This document shows, piece after piece, positions 1 to 10,182 of a stretch of DNA of 64,000 nucleotides. Below the pieces are notes generated by a model that was given only the letters and a program-made list of their open reading frames with translations, had not been told where the DNA came from and ran no database searches. The first letter of the stretch is position 1, and every line of letters starts with the position of its first letter. Origin of the DNA: Planctomycetota bacterium (lineage in GTDB: Bacteria > Planctomycetota > Phycisphaerae > Phycisphaerales > UBA5793); NCBI GenBank assembly GCA_013112555.1, contig JABFGK010000002.1:1364001-1428000 (forward strand), read 5' to 3'. Both the position numbers and the translations under genes were made by a program.

Positions 1-117
1 ACGGGCACGATACACTTGCAAGCCGAGTTTTTGGGCAAACGTCTGCATGTCAGCCTCGCTTTCCCATACCAGACTACCGACCGCATCTGTCACTCTCAAG
101 CGAAAAAGCAGCAAGTG
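1..117 (-). CDS. Possible 5' fragment of a gene running off the left edge
   Basis: On the minus strand a frame is open from position 117, just after a TAA, to the edge of the window. It reads like real protein, with segments such as LRVTDAVGSLVWESEA and MQTFAQKLGLQVYR. No ATG lies near the beginning of the frame; a TTG at 114-112 or a GTG a few codons further in are the possible starts. The fragment is about 38 residues and I do not recognise a family. It would run away from the Rnf operon on the same strand. It may also be a remnant, because the DNA beside it is AT-rich and looks non-coding. Confidence 0.25.
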
Positions 118-510
118 TTATCGGTCGACGACTGTGCTATACGAGGATACTGAGAGTGATTGTGATTGCGACGTGTTCTTGTGACCCAATATATTGTGTT
201 AGGCTTGCTGTGGATGTCTGTATATTGGTGGTAGGTGACAGAGAGAAAATAGTGTACTGAGGAGTATTCAGATATTATTCATTCAATAATAAGCACAAGT
301 TTTTTTGTGATTTGCGTCGATACCTAGTGATACGCGCGCTCTTCGCATCGCCAACCGCGCGATCTCCTTTAAAACGCGCAATAACTGCCAGCAAACAAGC
401 AATTTGCGATAGTGCCACACAAATACCAAACATATGTGGCTATGCGATGGGCGCGTCTTTCGTTGATTTCTGTGAGGCACTATACCGAGACTTCGAGTGC
501 TGACGACGGC
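118..510. other. AT-rich non-coding stretch downstream of rnfA
   Basis: About 390 bases with no convincing gene. The base composition is clearly more AT-rich than the flanking operon. It contains an imperfect palindrome (TTATTCATTCAATAATAA near 276-293) and several short TATA-like strings. Short open frames here have no recognisable protein character. It could hold the end of the Rnf transcript and a promoter for the leftward fragment, but I see no clear terminator. Confidence 0.5.
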
Positions 511-1098
511 TTACGCGGCACCACTGAACAGCCCGGCAAACCCCATGAAGGCCAGCGACAGCAGGCCGGCGATGATCATGTTCAATGCCGTCCCCTTGAT
601 GACGCCGGGGATGGTGGACAGTTCGAGTTCCTCACGCAGGCCGGCCATCAGCACCAGCGCCAGCGTGAAGCCGGAACCGGCACCGAGTGCAAAGGCGAGC
701 CCTTGAATCAGCGTGTATTCCTTGCTCGTCTGGAACAACGCCAACGCAAGGATGGCACAGTTCGTCGTGATCAGCGGCAGGAAGATTCCCAGTGCGCGGA
801 ACAGGGCCGGGCTCAGTTTCTTGATCACCATCTCAACAAACTGCACGGTGCTGGCAATCACCACGATAAACGAGATGACCTGCAGGTATGGGGCGTGCGG
901 CAGGATGAAGGCGTTGAGGAACGAGGCACAAAGCGACGTGATCACCATCACAAAAATCGTGGCCAGCCCGAGGCGGAACGCAGTGCTGATGCGGCTCGAC
1001 ACCCCCATGAACGGGCAAATGCCCAGGAAGTAACTGAGCGTGAAGTTGTTAATCAAGCACGCACCGACGAAGATCCAGATGAGGTCTCTCATAATCAT
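511..1098 (-). CDS. rnfA: Rnf electron transport complex subunit A
   Basis: RnfA is an integral membrane subunit of the ferredoxin:NAD+ oxidoreductase that couples electron transfer to Na+ or H+ movement. The protein is about 195 residues, the normal family length, and consists almost entirely of hydrophobic helices (about six). It starts with the family-typical LIWIFVGACLINNFTLSYF and FLGICPFMGVS, and carries a second Cys site in LPLITTNCAILA. RnfA and RnfE are inverted-topology homologues whose Cys pairs are known to bind an iron-sulfur cluster in the membrane. The ATG at 1098 overlaps the rnfE stop (ATGA); a second ATG lies two codons on at 1092. Last gene of the operon. Confidence 0.95.
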   Translation of the reverse strand: MIMRDLIWIFVGACLINNFTLSYFLGICPFMGVSSRISTAFRLGLATIFVMVITSLCASFLNAFILPHAPYLQVISFIVVIASTVQFVEMVIKKLSPALFRALGIFLPLITTNCAILALALFQTSKEYTLIQGLAFALGAGSGFTLALVLMAGLREELELSTIPGVIKGTALNMIIAGLLSLAFMGFAGLFSGAA

Positions 1099-1823
1099 GA
1101 TGCTGAACCGACCTCCCCTCCGGCGTTTGCTTCGCCATCGGCTCGATGGCGGCGCTTGGCCCGGGTCTGACCCGCCCAGTTGAAGACCAACAGGATCATG
1201 CCGAGCATCAGGAACCCACCCGGTGGCAGGATCATGATGACCCACGGTTGGAAGTTCGATCCCATGATCGGATACTTGAACAGCGTGCCGGACCCGAGAA
1301 TCTCGCGCGTGGCCCCAAGACACAGCAGGGCAAAGGCAAAGCCGATCGACATGCCGATCGCATCGGCCACCGCATACAGCGGCCGATTCCGACTTGCAAA
1401 CGCTTCCTGTCGCCCGAGGATGATGCAGTTAACAACGATCAGTGAGATAAACGCACCCAGGTCCTTATGGACGACGGGGAACGCAGCCTTGAGGGCCATG
1501 TCGGCCACCGTAACGAATGTCGCAATGATGATAATATAGGTACTGATGCGCACCTGCTTGGGAATGAAGGATCGCAGCAGTGAGACAAAGATGCTGGAAA
1601 ACACGAGGACGAAGGCAGTGGCTGCCCCCATTGCGACGGCATTGATGGCGCTGTTCGTCACGGCCAGCATCGGGCACATGCCCAGCACCTGGACGAATAC
1701 CGGGTTTTCCTTCCAGATTCCCTTCGCAAACTCACGGTACATCCGATCGGGATCGACGCTGCCGCCGCCGGCCTGTTGCTGGCTGCCCAACATGAGCGGG
1801 TTGGATGATCCTGAATCAGCCAT
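1095..1823 (-). CDS. rnfE: Rnf electron transport complex subunit E
   Basis: RnfE pairs with RnfA in the membrane core of the Rnf complex. It has about 242 residues and six predicted helices, with the conserved NPVFVQVLGMCPMLAVTNSA near the N-terminus and LIVVNCIILGRQEAFA in the middle, each with the Cys expected for the intramembrane Fe-S site. I start it at the ATG at 1823 (MADSGSSNP), which overlaps the rnfG stop by 8 bases; a longer open frame upstream lies inside rnfG and is low-complexity. The C-terminus ends in a charged, Ala/Gly-rich tail after the last helix. It overlaps rnfA by ATGA, so the two are almost certainly translationally coupled. Confidence 0.94.
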   Translation of the reverse strand: MADSGSSNPLMLGSQQQAGGGSVDPDRMYREFAKGIWKENPVFVQVLGMCPMLAVTNSAINAVAMGAATAFVLVFSSIFVSLLRSFIPKQVRISTYIIIIATFVTVADMALKAAFPVVHKDLGAFISLIVVNCIILGRQEAFASRNRPLYAVADAIGMSIGFAFALLCLGATREILGSGTLFKYPIMGSNFQPWVIMILPPGGFLMLGMILLVFNWAGQTRAKRRHRADGEANAGGEVGSAS

Positions 1824-2700
1824 TGTCCGGATCCTCCTCTCCCTCGGTGTCAGATTCAGCGTCCTCTGACGATTCCTCGGCCGGCGGTTGCTCGGCCTCT
1901 TGCTGCTGTTGCTGCTGCTCATCATCAATCACGATGAAGGCCGGTTCGTCGCCCGGCTTGGGCAGGCGTGGCAGCCAGTCGGCTGTGGACTTTTGGAGAA
2001 TCTTCACGACGGCTTTCGATGAGATCGTGGCCCCGGTGATGGCATCAACCTGGTTCTTTGCCGTGGGGTTGTCTTTCACCAACTCAATTGAGGGATCAAC
2101 GGTCAGGAACAGGAAGTTCTCCGCGAACTTCGGGTCCTTATAGATCTTGTCCCCGAGCCCGGGCGTCTCACGGCTTTCCAGGATCTCCATCCCGGTAATG
2201 TGACGTGGTTCGTCCGGCAATACAGCCCGCGGATTAAAGCCGTACAACAGTCGAATCGTGTCCTGGAAGCCGGCACCCGCTGCTTCAATGGCATAGCCGA
2301 TGAACTGTCTGTTCTCGTCGTAGGCACCGTAGATGACCAGGCCGGCCGGTGGCTCCTCCGAAGCCGATGATTCCTCGCCTGCCCCATCTGCTGATTTCTT
2401 GGGGGACCAGGCAACCAACTCCTCTTTATCTTCATCCCAGACCAGCGGCTGGAGTTGCGTTGAGTCGGGGACGACCTTGAAGACGGCTGCCTGCAGCGCT
2501 TCTGCGTTGTTCGCTTCGATGATCGGGAGCGTGATCTCATAGGCGGCTGCCAACAGCAATCCGGAGAGCATGGCTGCAATGGCCAGGGTGGCGACCAGCC
2601 GCACGCTGCTGACCTGTGAATCGACGGCACTGACGGTCAACTCGACCGACGTGGATTCGACGTCTGGTTGAGCGTCCGGCGGTGGGGTGTTGGTTGTCAT
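1816..2700 (-). CDS. rnfG: Rnf complex subunit G, covalent-FMN flavoprotein
   Basis: RnfG carries FMN bound covalently to a Thr on the outer face of the membrane. The protein has 294 residues: an N-terminal cytoplasmic tail, one membrane helix at about residues 33-55, then an FMN-binding domain. The flavinylation motif TGAT is at residues 222-225 (within VDAITGATISS), preceded by the typical ETPGLGDKI. Two additions are unusual: an acidic insert at about residues 88-118 and a low-complexity tail with a run of six or more Gln followed by an acidic stretch ending in DPDNG. The start overlaps the rnfD stop by ATGA. Confidence 0.93.
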   Translation of the reverse strand: MTTNTPPPDAQPDVESTSVELTVSAVDSQVSSVRLVATLAIAAMLSGLLLAAAYEITLPIIEANNAEALQAAVFKVVPDSTQLQPLVWDEDKEELVAWSPKKSADGAGEESSASEEPPAGLVIYGAYDENRQFIGYAIEAAGAGFQDTIRLLYGFNPRAVLPDEPRHITGMEILESRETPGLGDKIYKDPKFAENFLFLTVDPSIELVKDNPTAKNQVDAITGATISSKAVVKILQKSTADWLPRLPKPGDEPAFIVIDDEQQQQQQEAEQPPAEESSEDAESDTEGEEDPDNG

Positions 2701-3806
2701 GATGCCACCGCCTTTCCACCCTCAGTTCGGCCGAAGGCACGCGGCTGGCCGACGCGTTCGATCAGCGGGGTGGCTGCGTTCATCAGGAGGATGGCATACA
2801 TCACCCCTTCGGGCAGCCCACCCCAGTTTCGAATCAGGACGACGAGCAATCCGATCCCGATCCCGAACACGATGGTCCCGCGCGGGGCAATCGGTGAGGT
2901 CACCGGGTCGGTGGCCATGTACACGGCCCCGAACAGCAGCCCGCCCGACGTGAGCATGTGCAACGGGGTGGCAAACCGCTCTCCATTCAGCAGCCAGAGG
3001 ATGAGGCTGAAGATGCCGACGGTCGCCAGGATGGACAACGGGATGCGCCAGTCGAAGGTGCGGCGGATGGCCAGGATCAGGCCGCAGATGAGAATCAGGA
3101 TGGCACACGTCTCGCCGAGCGAGCCGGCGGTATTGCCCACCAGGAGATTGTTCAGTGACTCGGCCTGTCCTTCAAACTTGAACATGCCCAGCGGGGTCGC
3201 GGTCGTGATGGTATCGACGGGTGGCGGCGGTTGCATGAACGGCAGCGCGAAGTTGCTCGGCCGGATCGTCGAGAACTCGGCCACGGTGCCCTGGCTCGAC
3301 CAGGTGGTGATGGCCTGTGGGAAGGCAGCCTGCAGAAACGCTCGGCCGACAAGGGCCGGGTTGAACAGGTTCTGCCCGAGCCCGCCGAAGGCGAGTTTGC
3401 CCAGGCCGATGCCGGCAGCGCCCCCGAGAAACGCCATCCACATCGGAATTGCAGGCGGCAGACACAGGCCCATCAGAATCCCGGTCAGGACGGCCGAGCC
3501 GTCTTTCAGTGATCGTCCTCGCGGTTGCCCGCCGGGCGGCAGGATGAACTCGGTGAAGGCAGCCCCGGCAGTCGCTGCCAGGATGATGAGAATGGCACTG
3601 AGACCGAAAAAGTAGATCGCAGCCAGCACAACCGGGCCGAGTCCGAGGATCACATCGACCATCAACCGCGGGGTCGTGACGCCTTTGCGCAGAAACGGGC
3701 CGGCCTTCAGCAGCAGTTCCGGTGACGGCGGCGGGGAGCCACCTCCCGATGAGGACGGTGAGGAAACGGTCGGTCGAGATGGATCGTTTGGTGCGAGAGG
3801 CGGCAT
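2697..3806 (-). CDS. rnfD: Rnf complex subunit D, membrane flavoprotein
   Basis: RnfD is a multi-helix membrane subunit that, like RnfG, carries covalent FMN. The 369-residue product has a Pro/Ser-rich N-terminal extension of about 30 residues followed by around nine hydrophobic helices. The flavinylation motif is seen at DTITTATPLG (about residues 198-207 from this start), with the conserved GLGQNLFNPALVGRAFL upstream of it. I start at the ATG at 3806; an in-frame TTG at 3812 gives two more residues. It begins 87 bases after rnfC, the widest gap in the rnf part of the operon, and overlaps rnfG by four bases. Confidence 0.94.
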   Translation of the reverse strand: MPPLAPNDPSRPTVSSPSSSGGGSPPPSPELLLKAGPFLRKGVTTPRLMVDVILGLGPVVLAAIYFFGLSAILIILAATAGAAFTEFILPPGGQPRGRSLKDGSAVLTGILMGLCLPPAIPMWMAFLGGAAGIGLGKLAFGGLGQNLFNPALVGRAFLQAAFPQAITTWSSQGTVAEFSTIRPSNFALPFMQPPPPVDTITTATPLGMFKFEGQAESLNNLLVGNTAGSLGETCAILILICGLILAIRRTFDWRIPLSILATVGIFSLILWLLNGERFATPLHMLTSGGLLFGAVYMATDPVTSPIAPRGTIVFGIGIGLLVVLIRNWGGLPEGVMYAILLMNAATPLIERVGQPRAFGRTEGGKAVAS

Positions 3807-3893
3807 AGTCAATCTATGAGCAACGGATCCGCGCGGGATCAGTGGGGGGTTGGTTCGGTGTTCATCAACTAGCGTCCGGGCGCGCGACGCGTC

Positions 3894-5315
3894 CTACTTC
3901 TTCGTCTCGTTTCGTCGTTCCTTTGCCTGGCGTGCCCGAATGGCTGACTTGGCAGCACGGATCAAGTGCACGATGGGGATCCCGGAGGGGCAGGTAAATG
4001 TGCAGGCGCCGCACTCGACGCAATCCATGATGTGGACACCGTTGAGTTCATCAAGTCGGCCGACCCGAGCCAATCGAGCGAGTCGTGACGGATTGAGGAA
4101 GTTGCCGCATGCCTCAAGGCACCGCCCGCAGCGCACGCAGGCGTACTCCGATGAATGAACGACTTCCCGTTCGGTAAACGCGAGCAGCCCACTCGTGCCT
4201 TTGAGGACCGGCACGTCGAGCGAGGCCAGCGGTTGCCCCATCATCGGCCCGCCCATGATGACTTGGCGTGTATCCGTCCGCAGGCCGCAGTGTTGCAGCA
4301 CTTCGCGTACCGGGGTGCCGATCGGGACCAGCAGGTTCGCCGGGCGAATGACACCGGAGCCGGAGACCGTGAGCAAGCGCTCGATGACCGGTTGGGAGCG
4401 CAGGAAGTAATCACTGATGGCGGCCATGGACCCGACGTTGTTGACGACGATATTGAGATCCAGCGGCAGTTTGCCGGCCGGCACCTCCTCGCCGAACAAG
4501 GCCTTGATCAGCATCTTCTCAGCACCCTGCGGGTACTTCACTTTCAGCGGCATCACTGCCAGATCGAACGCAATCGGGCGGCCGGCCTGGGTCGCCTGAT
4601 CGCGATAACGGTCGCAGGCCTCTTCAAGCGCGACGATCGCATCGAGTTTGTTCAGTTCGACGCCGATGACCACCTGGTCGGCATTGAGTTTCGTGGCCAC
4701 CATGCAGGCACCTTGCACGACCGCATCCGGCTGCTCCACCATGAGCCGATGGTCGCAGGTGAGGTACGGTTCGCACTCACACCCATTGATGACGAGGCGT
4801 TCGCAGCGTTTCCCGTCCGGGAGTTTGTACTTCACGTGCGTCGGGAAGGCCGCCCCGCCCATGCCGACGAGTCCGGATTGCTGGACGCGCGCGATGAAGT
4901 CATCCGTTGAGAGGTCATACCAGTCCTTGAGTGTGCTGCCGGCCGGGCCGTGAATCGTCTGATCATCAAAGGGGTCGGCCTTGATTTCAATGGCCTGGAC
5001 CATCGAGCCGTTCGGGTGACGATGTGAGCCGACGTTGGCCACACGCCCGGCCACTGGGCTGTGCAGGGTCGGCGACACGAAGCCGCCCGGTTCTGCGATC
5101 ATCTGCCCGCGTGTGACCGATTGCCCGGCCGTGACGACGGCCCGACATGGTGCGCCGAGGTGTTGGGACAGCGGCAGGATATAACTCGACACGAACGGCA
5201 GGCGCTCGACTTCGAGATGCTCGGTGCGTTCCTTGTGTTCGTCCGGGTGGATGCCGTGTCGAAAACTCGCCGGCTGGATGACGACCCCGCCGCTGGTGAC
5301 TGCCGTTGTGGTCAT
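3894..5315 (-). CDS. rnfC: Rnf complex subunit C, NADH-site Fe-S protein
   Basis: RnfC is the peripheral subunit thought to exchange electrons with NAD(H). The 473 residues show a barrel-sandwich N-terminal region (HSPVAGRVANVG), the Nuo51-like nucleotide-binding stretch GLVGMGGAAFPTHVK at about 148-162, a SLBB-like region, and two [4Fe-4S] motifs near the C-terminus: CVRCGRCLEAC (about 393) and CVECGACTFTCP (about 432). The first motif has CGN in place of the usual CP. A basic tail (RQAKERRNETKK) closes the protein. Its ATG overlaps the stop of the large NifJ-like gene by ATGA, which ties that unusual gene into the rnf transcript. Confidence 0.95.
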   Translation of the reverse strand: MTTTAVTSGGVVIQPASFRHGIHPDEHKERTEHLEVERLPFVSSYILPLSQHLGAPCRAVVTAGQSVTRGQMIAEPGGFVSPTLHSPVAGRVANVGSHRHPNGSMVQAIEIKADPFDDQTIHGPAGSTLKDWYDLSTDDFIARVQQSGLVGMGGAAFPTHVKYKLPDGKRCERLVINGCECEPYLTCDHRLMVEQPDAVVQGACMVATKLNADQVVIGVELNKLDAIVALEEACDRYRDQATQAGRPIAFDLAVMPLKVKYPQGAEKMLIKALFGEEVPAGKLPLDLNIVVNNVGSMAAISDYFLRSQPVIERLLTVSGSGVIRPANLLVPIGTPVREVLQHCGLRTDTRQVIMGGPMMGQPLASLDVPVLKGTSGLLAFTEREVVHSSEYACVRCGRCLEACGNFLNPSRLARLARVGRLDELNGVHIMDCVECGACTFTCPSGIPIVHLIRAAKSAIRARQAKERRNETKK

Positions 5316-8300
5316 GATTCACGTCCCCCCTGCCCGTTGTTCGTGTCGGAACCGGAGGGAGTGTACCCGGCCATCTGGAGCAATCGCCCGGTGACCCGTT
5401 GGGCAGCATCGGCTTCAAAGCCGGCCTTCAAGTCGGCCAGTTTCTGCTCATACTCACGGCGCAGATCAGCGAGTTCCTGCTCGTGGGTCTGGGCGGTCTC
5501 CTGCTCGATCTGTCGCCGGACCTGCTCCGTAAACGGCGTGACGAAGCCGGCCAATTCCTGCAGCGTCTGCCAGAACTTCTGCTGCCGCCGCCCCTCGGCC
5601 ATCAATGTGGGCGACACAACCAGGCGCTCAGTAGGACCGGCAACGTAGGCAGTGCAATCAGCGGCCTGAGAGGCCGGGAGTGATAGATATTCATCGACCG
5701 CGGTCGGTGCTGTATCGCTCGATGCATTGAGTGGACGGAAGTGGTCGGCAAAGCGCGATTCGGTCACGGCCCAATGGATCGGGGTCAGTGCGTGGCCGTC
5801 CGGTGACTGTACCCACATCTCATGCGACTCCGGATTGGCCGTGATATCGAGGCGCGAACCGAACACACCGCTGCCTGCGGCCGGGTCGTAGGTGAACAGC
5901 GGGAAGGCCCGGGAATCGACGGCCAGTTGTGCCTGACGGAACAGGTCGGCAGCGTTGAAGCCGTGCCGCTCCGGGCTCGGTGCATGGATATGGACCAGTG
6001 CCGGGCCGTCATGGTCAAGCGATGCGAGGATGCTCTGCGCAAAGTGTGTCGGGTTGGCAATCGAGGCCTGGGTGACAAACGCCTCGCGCGATAACAAGGC
6101 CAGGAACGCAAGATCATCGCGCTGAACCATCGGGTACGGGCACATGGCATCGACCGCATGGCCGGCGGCATCTGCTTTCCCGCCGAGGTCGCTCAGGATG
6201 AAGACCTTGATCGGTCGGCCGGTCTCAAGCGCCCAGGCGATTTGTGAGAGTTCCCCGGTGCCGAGTCCGGAGCCGTTGCCGACCACGATCATCGGTGGGC
6301 ACAACGGCTTTTCTGTGTCCGTCAATTGTTCAAACGTGAGGCGCTTCAGGTTCTGCACCGCCTGCTTGCGCGCTGTCGCGGCCTTCGGGAGCGGGTCGGG
6401 GCCGTCGCCGGTGAGCATCGCTGCCCAGCATGAGCCGGATGCCGGCCAGCGTCTGATCGATCTGGCCTTCCAGCAGGCCGCGGGCGACATGACATGAATC
6501 AGCCCCGAAGTCAATCAGGACCGGGCAGGCAAACGGATTGAACGGGAAGGCGCCGCTTGCCTGGGACGTCGGGCCGGAGGCAATGGTCAGACCGACGCGG
6601 GCTCGTCCCAGGCCGTCGGGACCGGTGCCGATGCGCCACTCAAGATCAGCCAGGCCGCGGGCCGCTTCAACGAGCCGGTTCAAGGCAGCCCCGTCAACCG
6701 AGCCGGAGTGGACGGCCCCATCAACGCGCGATGCAAGGTCTGCGACGCTGAACTCATCACGTGCCAGCGAATCAAGCCCCTCTGCCAATGCATCGAGATC
6801 CGAGGTCGGCAAGGCATCGGCCAACTGCGTCCGGATTCGATCGGCCAGCGTCGATCGCAGTTGGTCGAGTGTGTGCAGTTGTTCCTGGAGTCGCGGCTGG
6901 AGGTGATACTCGCACAGGGCCAGCACGTGCCGCAGGGCGAGTTTGGCACCCGAGCCAGGCTCAGCCCCATCGCCGGCTGCCATGGCAAACTGGCAATGAC
7001 GCGATAACAGAATCGCAGCCAGCGACCCGACGGCAGCATGCTCGGTGACACGGGCGATCGTTGCGCCCGGCGGTATCGGGCAGTTTCTGCCACAGTGCCC
7101 AGAGTTTGCGAGCCCTGCTTAGACGCTCGGGCGTCTGCGGGACGACCTTCAGGCCGCGGCCCTTGCATGTGTTGGCAACCACTTCGGGGCACTTGCACGC
7201 ATCCGGATTCACAATCAGCGAGAACAACTCACCTGAGCCGCTCGTGATCTTTTCAGCATCGTCAAAAAACACCGGGGTACGGCAGACGACGATCGCGCCG
7301 ATTTGTGTGATCACCGAATCCAGTGCGGCCGTAAGTCGTTTCTGGCGGTCATCCTCGGGATCGGTGCCCTCGGTGACCTGGTCAAATGCGACGGTCAGCA
7401 GGCGGCCGAGTTCCGTCGGGGCCGGGTCGGCCGTGGTGGCCGACTTGACGATTCGGTTGACACGGGCTGCCAGTTTTCCGGCAATGGATGCGAGTGTGGT
7501 GGCGGCTGTGTCGCCGGCTTCACCGGCCAGACGAATCCCGGTATCAATGAGGCTGCGGGCCGAGGCGACCATCGGGACGACGGACCCATCAGGACAACTC
7601 GTCCACAGTGCGCCGTTGCCGTCACAGGTCGCCGGGTCGAACTCGAGGAATGTTGTACGGGCACCGCTGACATCGCGGAACATGGCCGTCAGTGGGGGGA
7701 TGGTTCCAGTGGCCAGATACGGATCGGCCGTCAGTTCGTCCGTCTCGCCGCGCAGTAACGGTTGACCGGCCTGTCCCCAGAAGCGGGCGACGCATTCCAC
7801 GCCGGCGTCAGGCCGGCTCAACTCGCCCACGATCGCCGGGACCGAGTGACCGCTGTCTGCATCGGTCGGCAGGGTCGTCGCTGCCGTGAGATCCGGGATG
7901 CCCGCCACCGATGTTGAATCCATCGCTGCAGCAAAGACAGCCAGACGTGCCTCGATGTCGGGCTCATCCAACCGTTCGTGGCTCAAGGATTCGCGTCGTG
8001 CAGCGCACGCCTTGTCCGGGGACAGCACAGCCTTGAATGATTCGTGTTCCGCCAGTGCTGCGGTGATCGCTGCCAGAGATGTTTCGAGAATCGTGGCTGC
8101 AGGGGGCGCTGCCTCCGATGTGCTTGGGCCGGCCGTCGCACGATACACGGTGATGTTCTTGGTGAGTAGCACCTGGGCAGTGGCTGCAGACAGGGGCGGC
8201 ATTGATGCTTCGGCTGCATCGTCCGTCACGAGAATGACGCGTGCCCCCTCCATCAACCGCTTCGTGATCTGTGGGGCATGCCACGGTGTCCCGGAACCGG

Positions 8301-10182
8301 CCGGGTGAATCACGACGGCACAATCGAGCGGCGTGTCATCGCCGGGATCAAACAGGGTACCGGCGCCGGACCCGGATGCCTTGCTGCCGTGCTGCTTGTC
8401 GGGCAGAATACTGACCGTGTCGACGCACTGTTGATCGAATCGCTGCCAGGACAAGCCGGGCCGACTGCGGATCAGTGCCGGCTGCAGGAGGTCGTGGAGC
8501 AACGCGCCGGCCTCGCCGGCAATCGGCTCGTACCGACTCCCAGCCGGCCGACAGACGGCCAGCGAAAACGTACCGGCCGGCCGCAGATCGACCACGTTCG
8601 GCGTGACGGTGCCGGCAGACGCTGCGCCTGTGTGTGCTGTGATCCCGATCGTGGAGAGATCGGTATCGGAACGCCGCCGCAGCGCATCATGCAGTGCCTG
8701 CCGCTTCGGGTACTTGCTCTGTTTCCGAATGAAGTCCAGGCCCAGATAGTGGGTCGAATCGGTGAGCGACTCTGGATTCTTGTTGGCTTGTTCAACCAAT
8801 GCGAACAGGTCGGCTGCCTGTATTGGCCGGCCCCCACAGCCGCAGGCAATCGCAGCCAGGTGTTGCTGACTGCGTGATGCATGGCCCGCATGCTTCTGAA
8901 TGGCCGTGCGGATTTCTCGAGTCAGCGGCAGATCACCATCCGCGAGCGTATTGGCAATGCGTTCGAGAACGAGGACGGTGGGCACTGCGTTCAGATGCTG
9001 GGCAATGAGCGCGCCCGGGAACGGTCGAAGTGTGCGAATCCCGAGGACGCCGACCTTGAGATTGCGGGTCCGAAGCAGCCAGTCTGATAGCGCACAGGCG
9101 GTATCAACAAGTGAGCCCTGAGCCACGAGTACGATCGAGGCATCGCGCAGTCGGTGGGTGTGTACCGGGTGATAGGATCGACCGGTGAACCGCTCGAACA
9201 GTTTGAAGGCATCGGTCAGGATCGGCTCAATCTGCTGGTCGGAGTACACCTGGCGGGCAGCGGACCCGAGGGCCCACAGGTCGCGATCCTGCAGGCTCCC
9301 CAGCATCATGGGGCGTTCGAGATCAAACCAGCGCGGGATGCGACGCCGTTGCTCGCCGAACAACATCTGTTGAGCCACGGTGGGCGATGTGATGTGATCG
9401 GCCGGCTGCCCGACGAAACGACGCAGCATCTGCTGGTCATCTGCCAGTTTCAGATCCTGCAGGGCAATGGCAGTCTGTTCGCCATCCATACCGACGATGA
9501 CGGGGCACAATGCCTGTTCAGCAACTCGGCGGGCAATCAGTGCGAAGTCGGCAGCCTCCTGAACCGTGTTTGCAAACAACTGGATGCAGTTGGCAACGGA
9601 TGCGGCTGCATGCCATGCTTCATGCCCGGATCCAATCGCACAGGCGTGCCCGGCTGCAGCGCGGCAGGCGAGGGAGACAACCATCGGCGCGTTGCGGCCG
9701 GCTGCCGTGGCCAGTGTGTCAAGCCCGCCGGCCATGAGGTCGGTCCCGGACAGAGCGCACGAAGCGCGCTGGCCCGAGAGACTCAGGCCCAGGGCTGCGC
9801 TGAGCGTGCCGCGCGGGTCGAGCGTTTCGATGTGAAGCAGTGGGTGATCAAACGCATTGGCGTTGGATCGCAGGCCTTGTTGTTTCGCAAACGCGCGGGC
9901 GCCGGCCGAAGCCGGGAACGAACACCCGAGCACGCCGTCGGTGCAGAGGCAGGCGTCGAGATAGGCGGTCGCCGACATGCCGTCGAGTGCTGCCGGATGG
10001 CCGGGACTCGGTTTGATCGTATCGAGTTCGTCCTGTGAAACGTCTGCGGCGGTCGAGGCGAGCCCGGGGGCTGCATAGTCGGTACCGTGTGCCGTATCGG
10101 CCGGACTCGACGAGTCAGACTGACGGCGGCGATGAATGAGGCGTTTCAGCAGGTTGGCTGATGCAGATGCGAAGCTACTCAA
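5312..10182 (-). CDS. Giant NifJ/PFOR-like protein embedded in the rnf operon (two frameshifts)
   Basis: Reading one continuous protein needs two single-base corrections, near 7060 and near 6427, each explained by one extra G in a GGG run. The corrected product is about 1,620 residues; ordinary NifJ is about 1,200. The N-terminal part looks like PFOR domain I (substrate/pyrimidine-binding fold), then a transketolase-C-like domain, a gamma-like region and a Cys-poor stretch. The C-terminal part resembles the thiamine domain VI: VGNGSGLGTGELSQIAWALE aligns with the GDGWAYDIGYGGLDH type motif, and FPLFTYDPA with the NifJ PLYRYDP segment. Key metal/thiamine positions appear changed (GDG to GNG, NTGGQ to DLGGK), and the usual two ferredoxin clusters are not evident. 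It ends in a coiled coil. The start is TTG at 10182, overlapping the rnfB stop; the first ATG is 68 codons later. The 4-base overlap with rnfC suggests a partner of Rnf rather than an independent enzyme. Confidence 0.75.

Noticed and set aside
412-1170. Long plus-strand open frame of 252 codons
   Set aside because: It lies opposite rnfA/rnfE, is His/Arg/Gln-rich and has no family features; it is a shadow of the minus-strand genes.
4155-4910. 251-codon plus-strand frame opposite rnfC
   Set aside because: Antisense shadow; rnfC is unmistakable on the other strand.
9154-10038. 294-codon plus-strand frame opposite the NifJ-like gene
   Set aside because: No homology, shadow of the PFOR domain I coding sequence.
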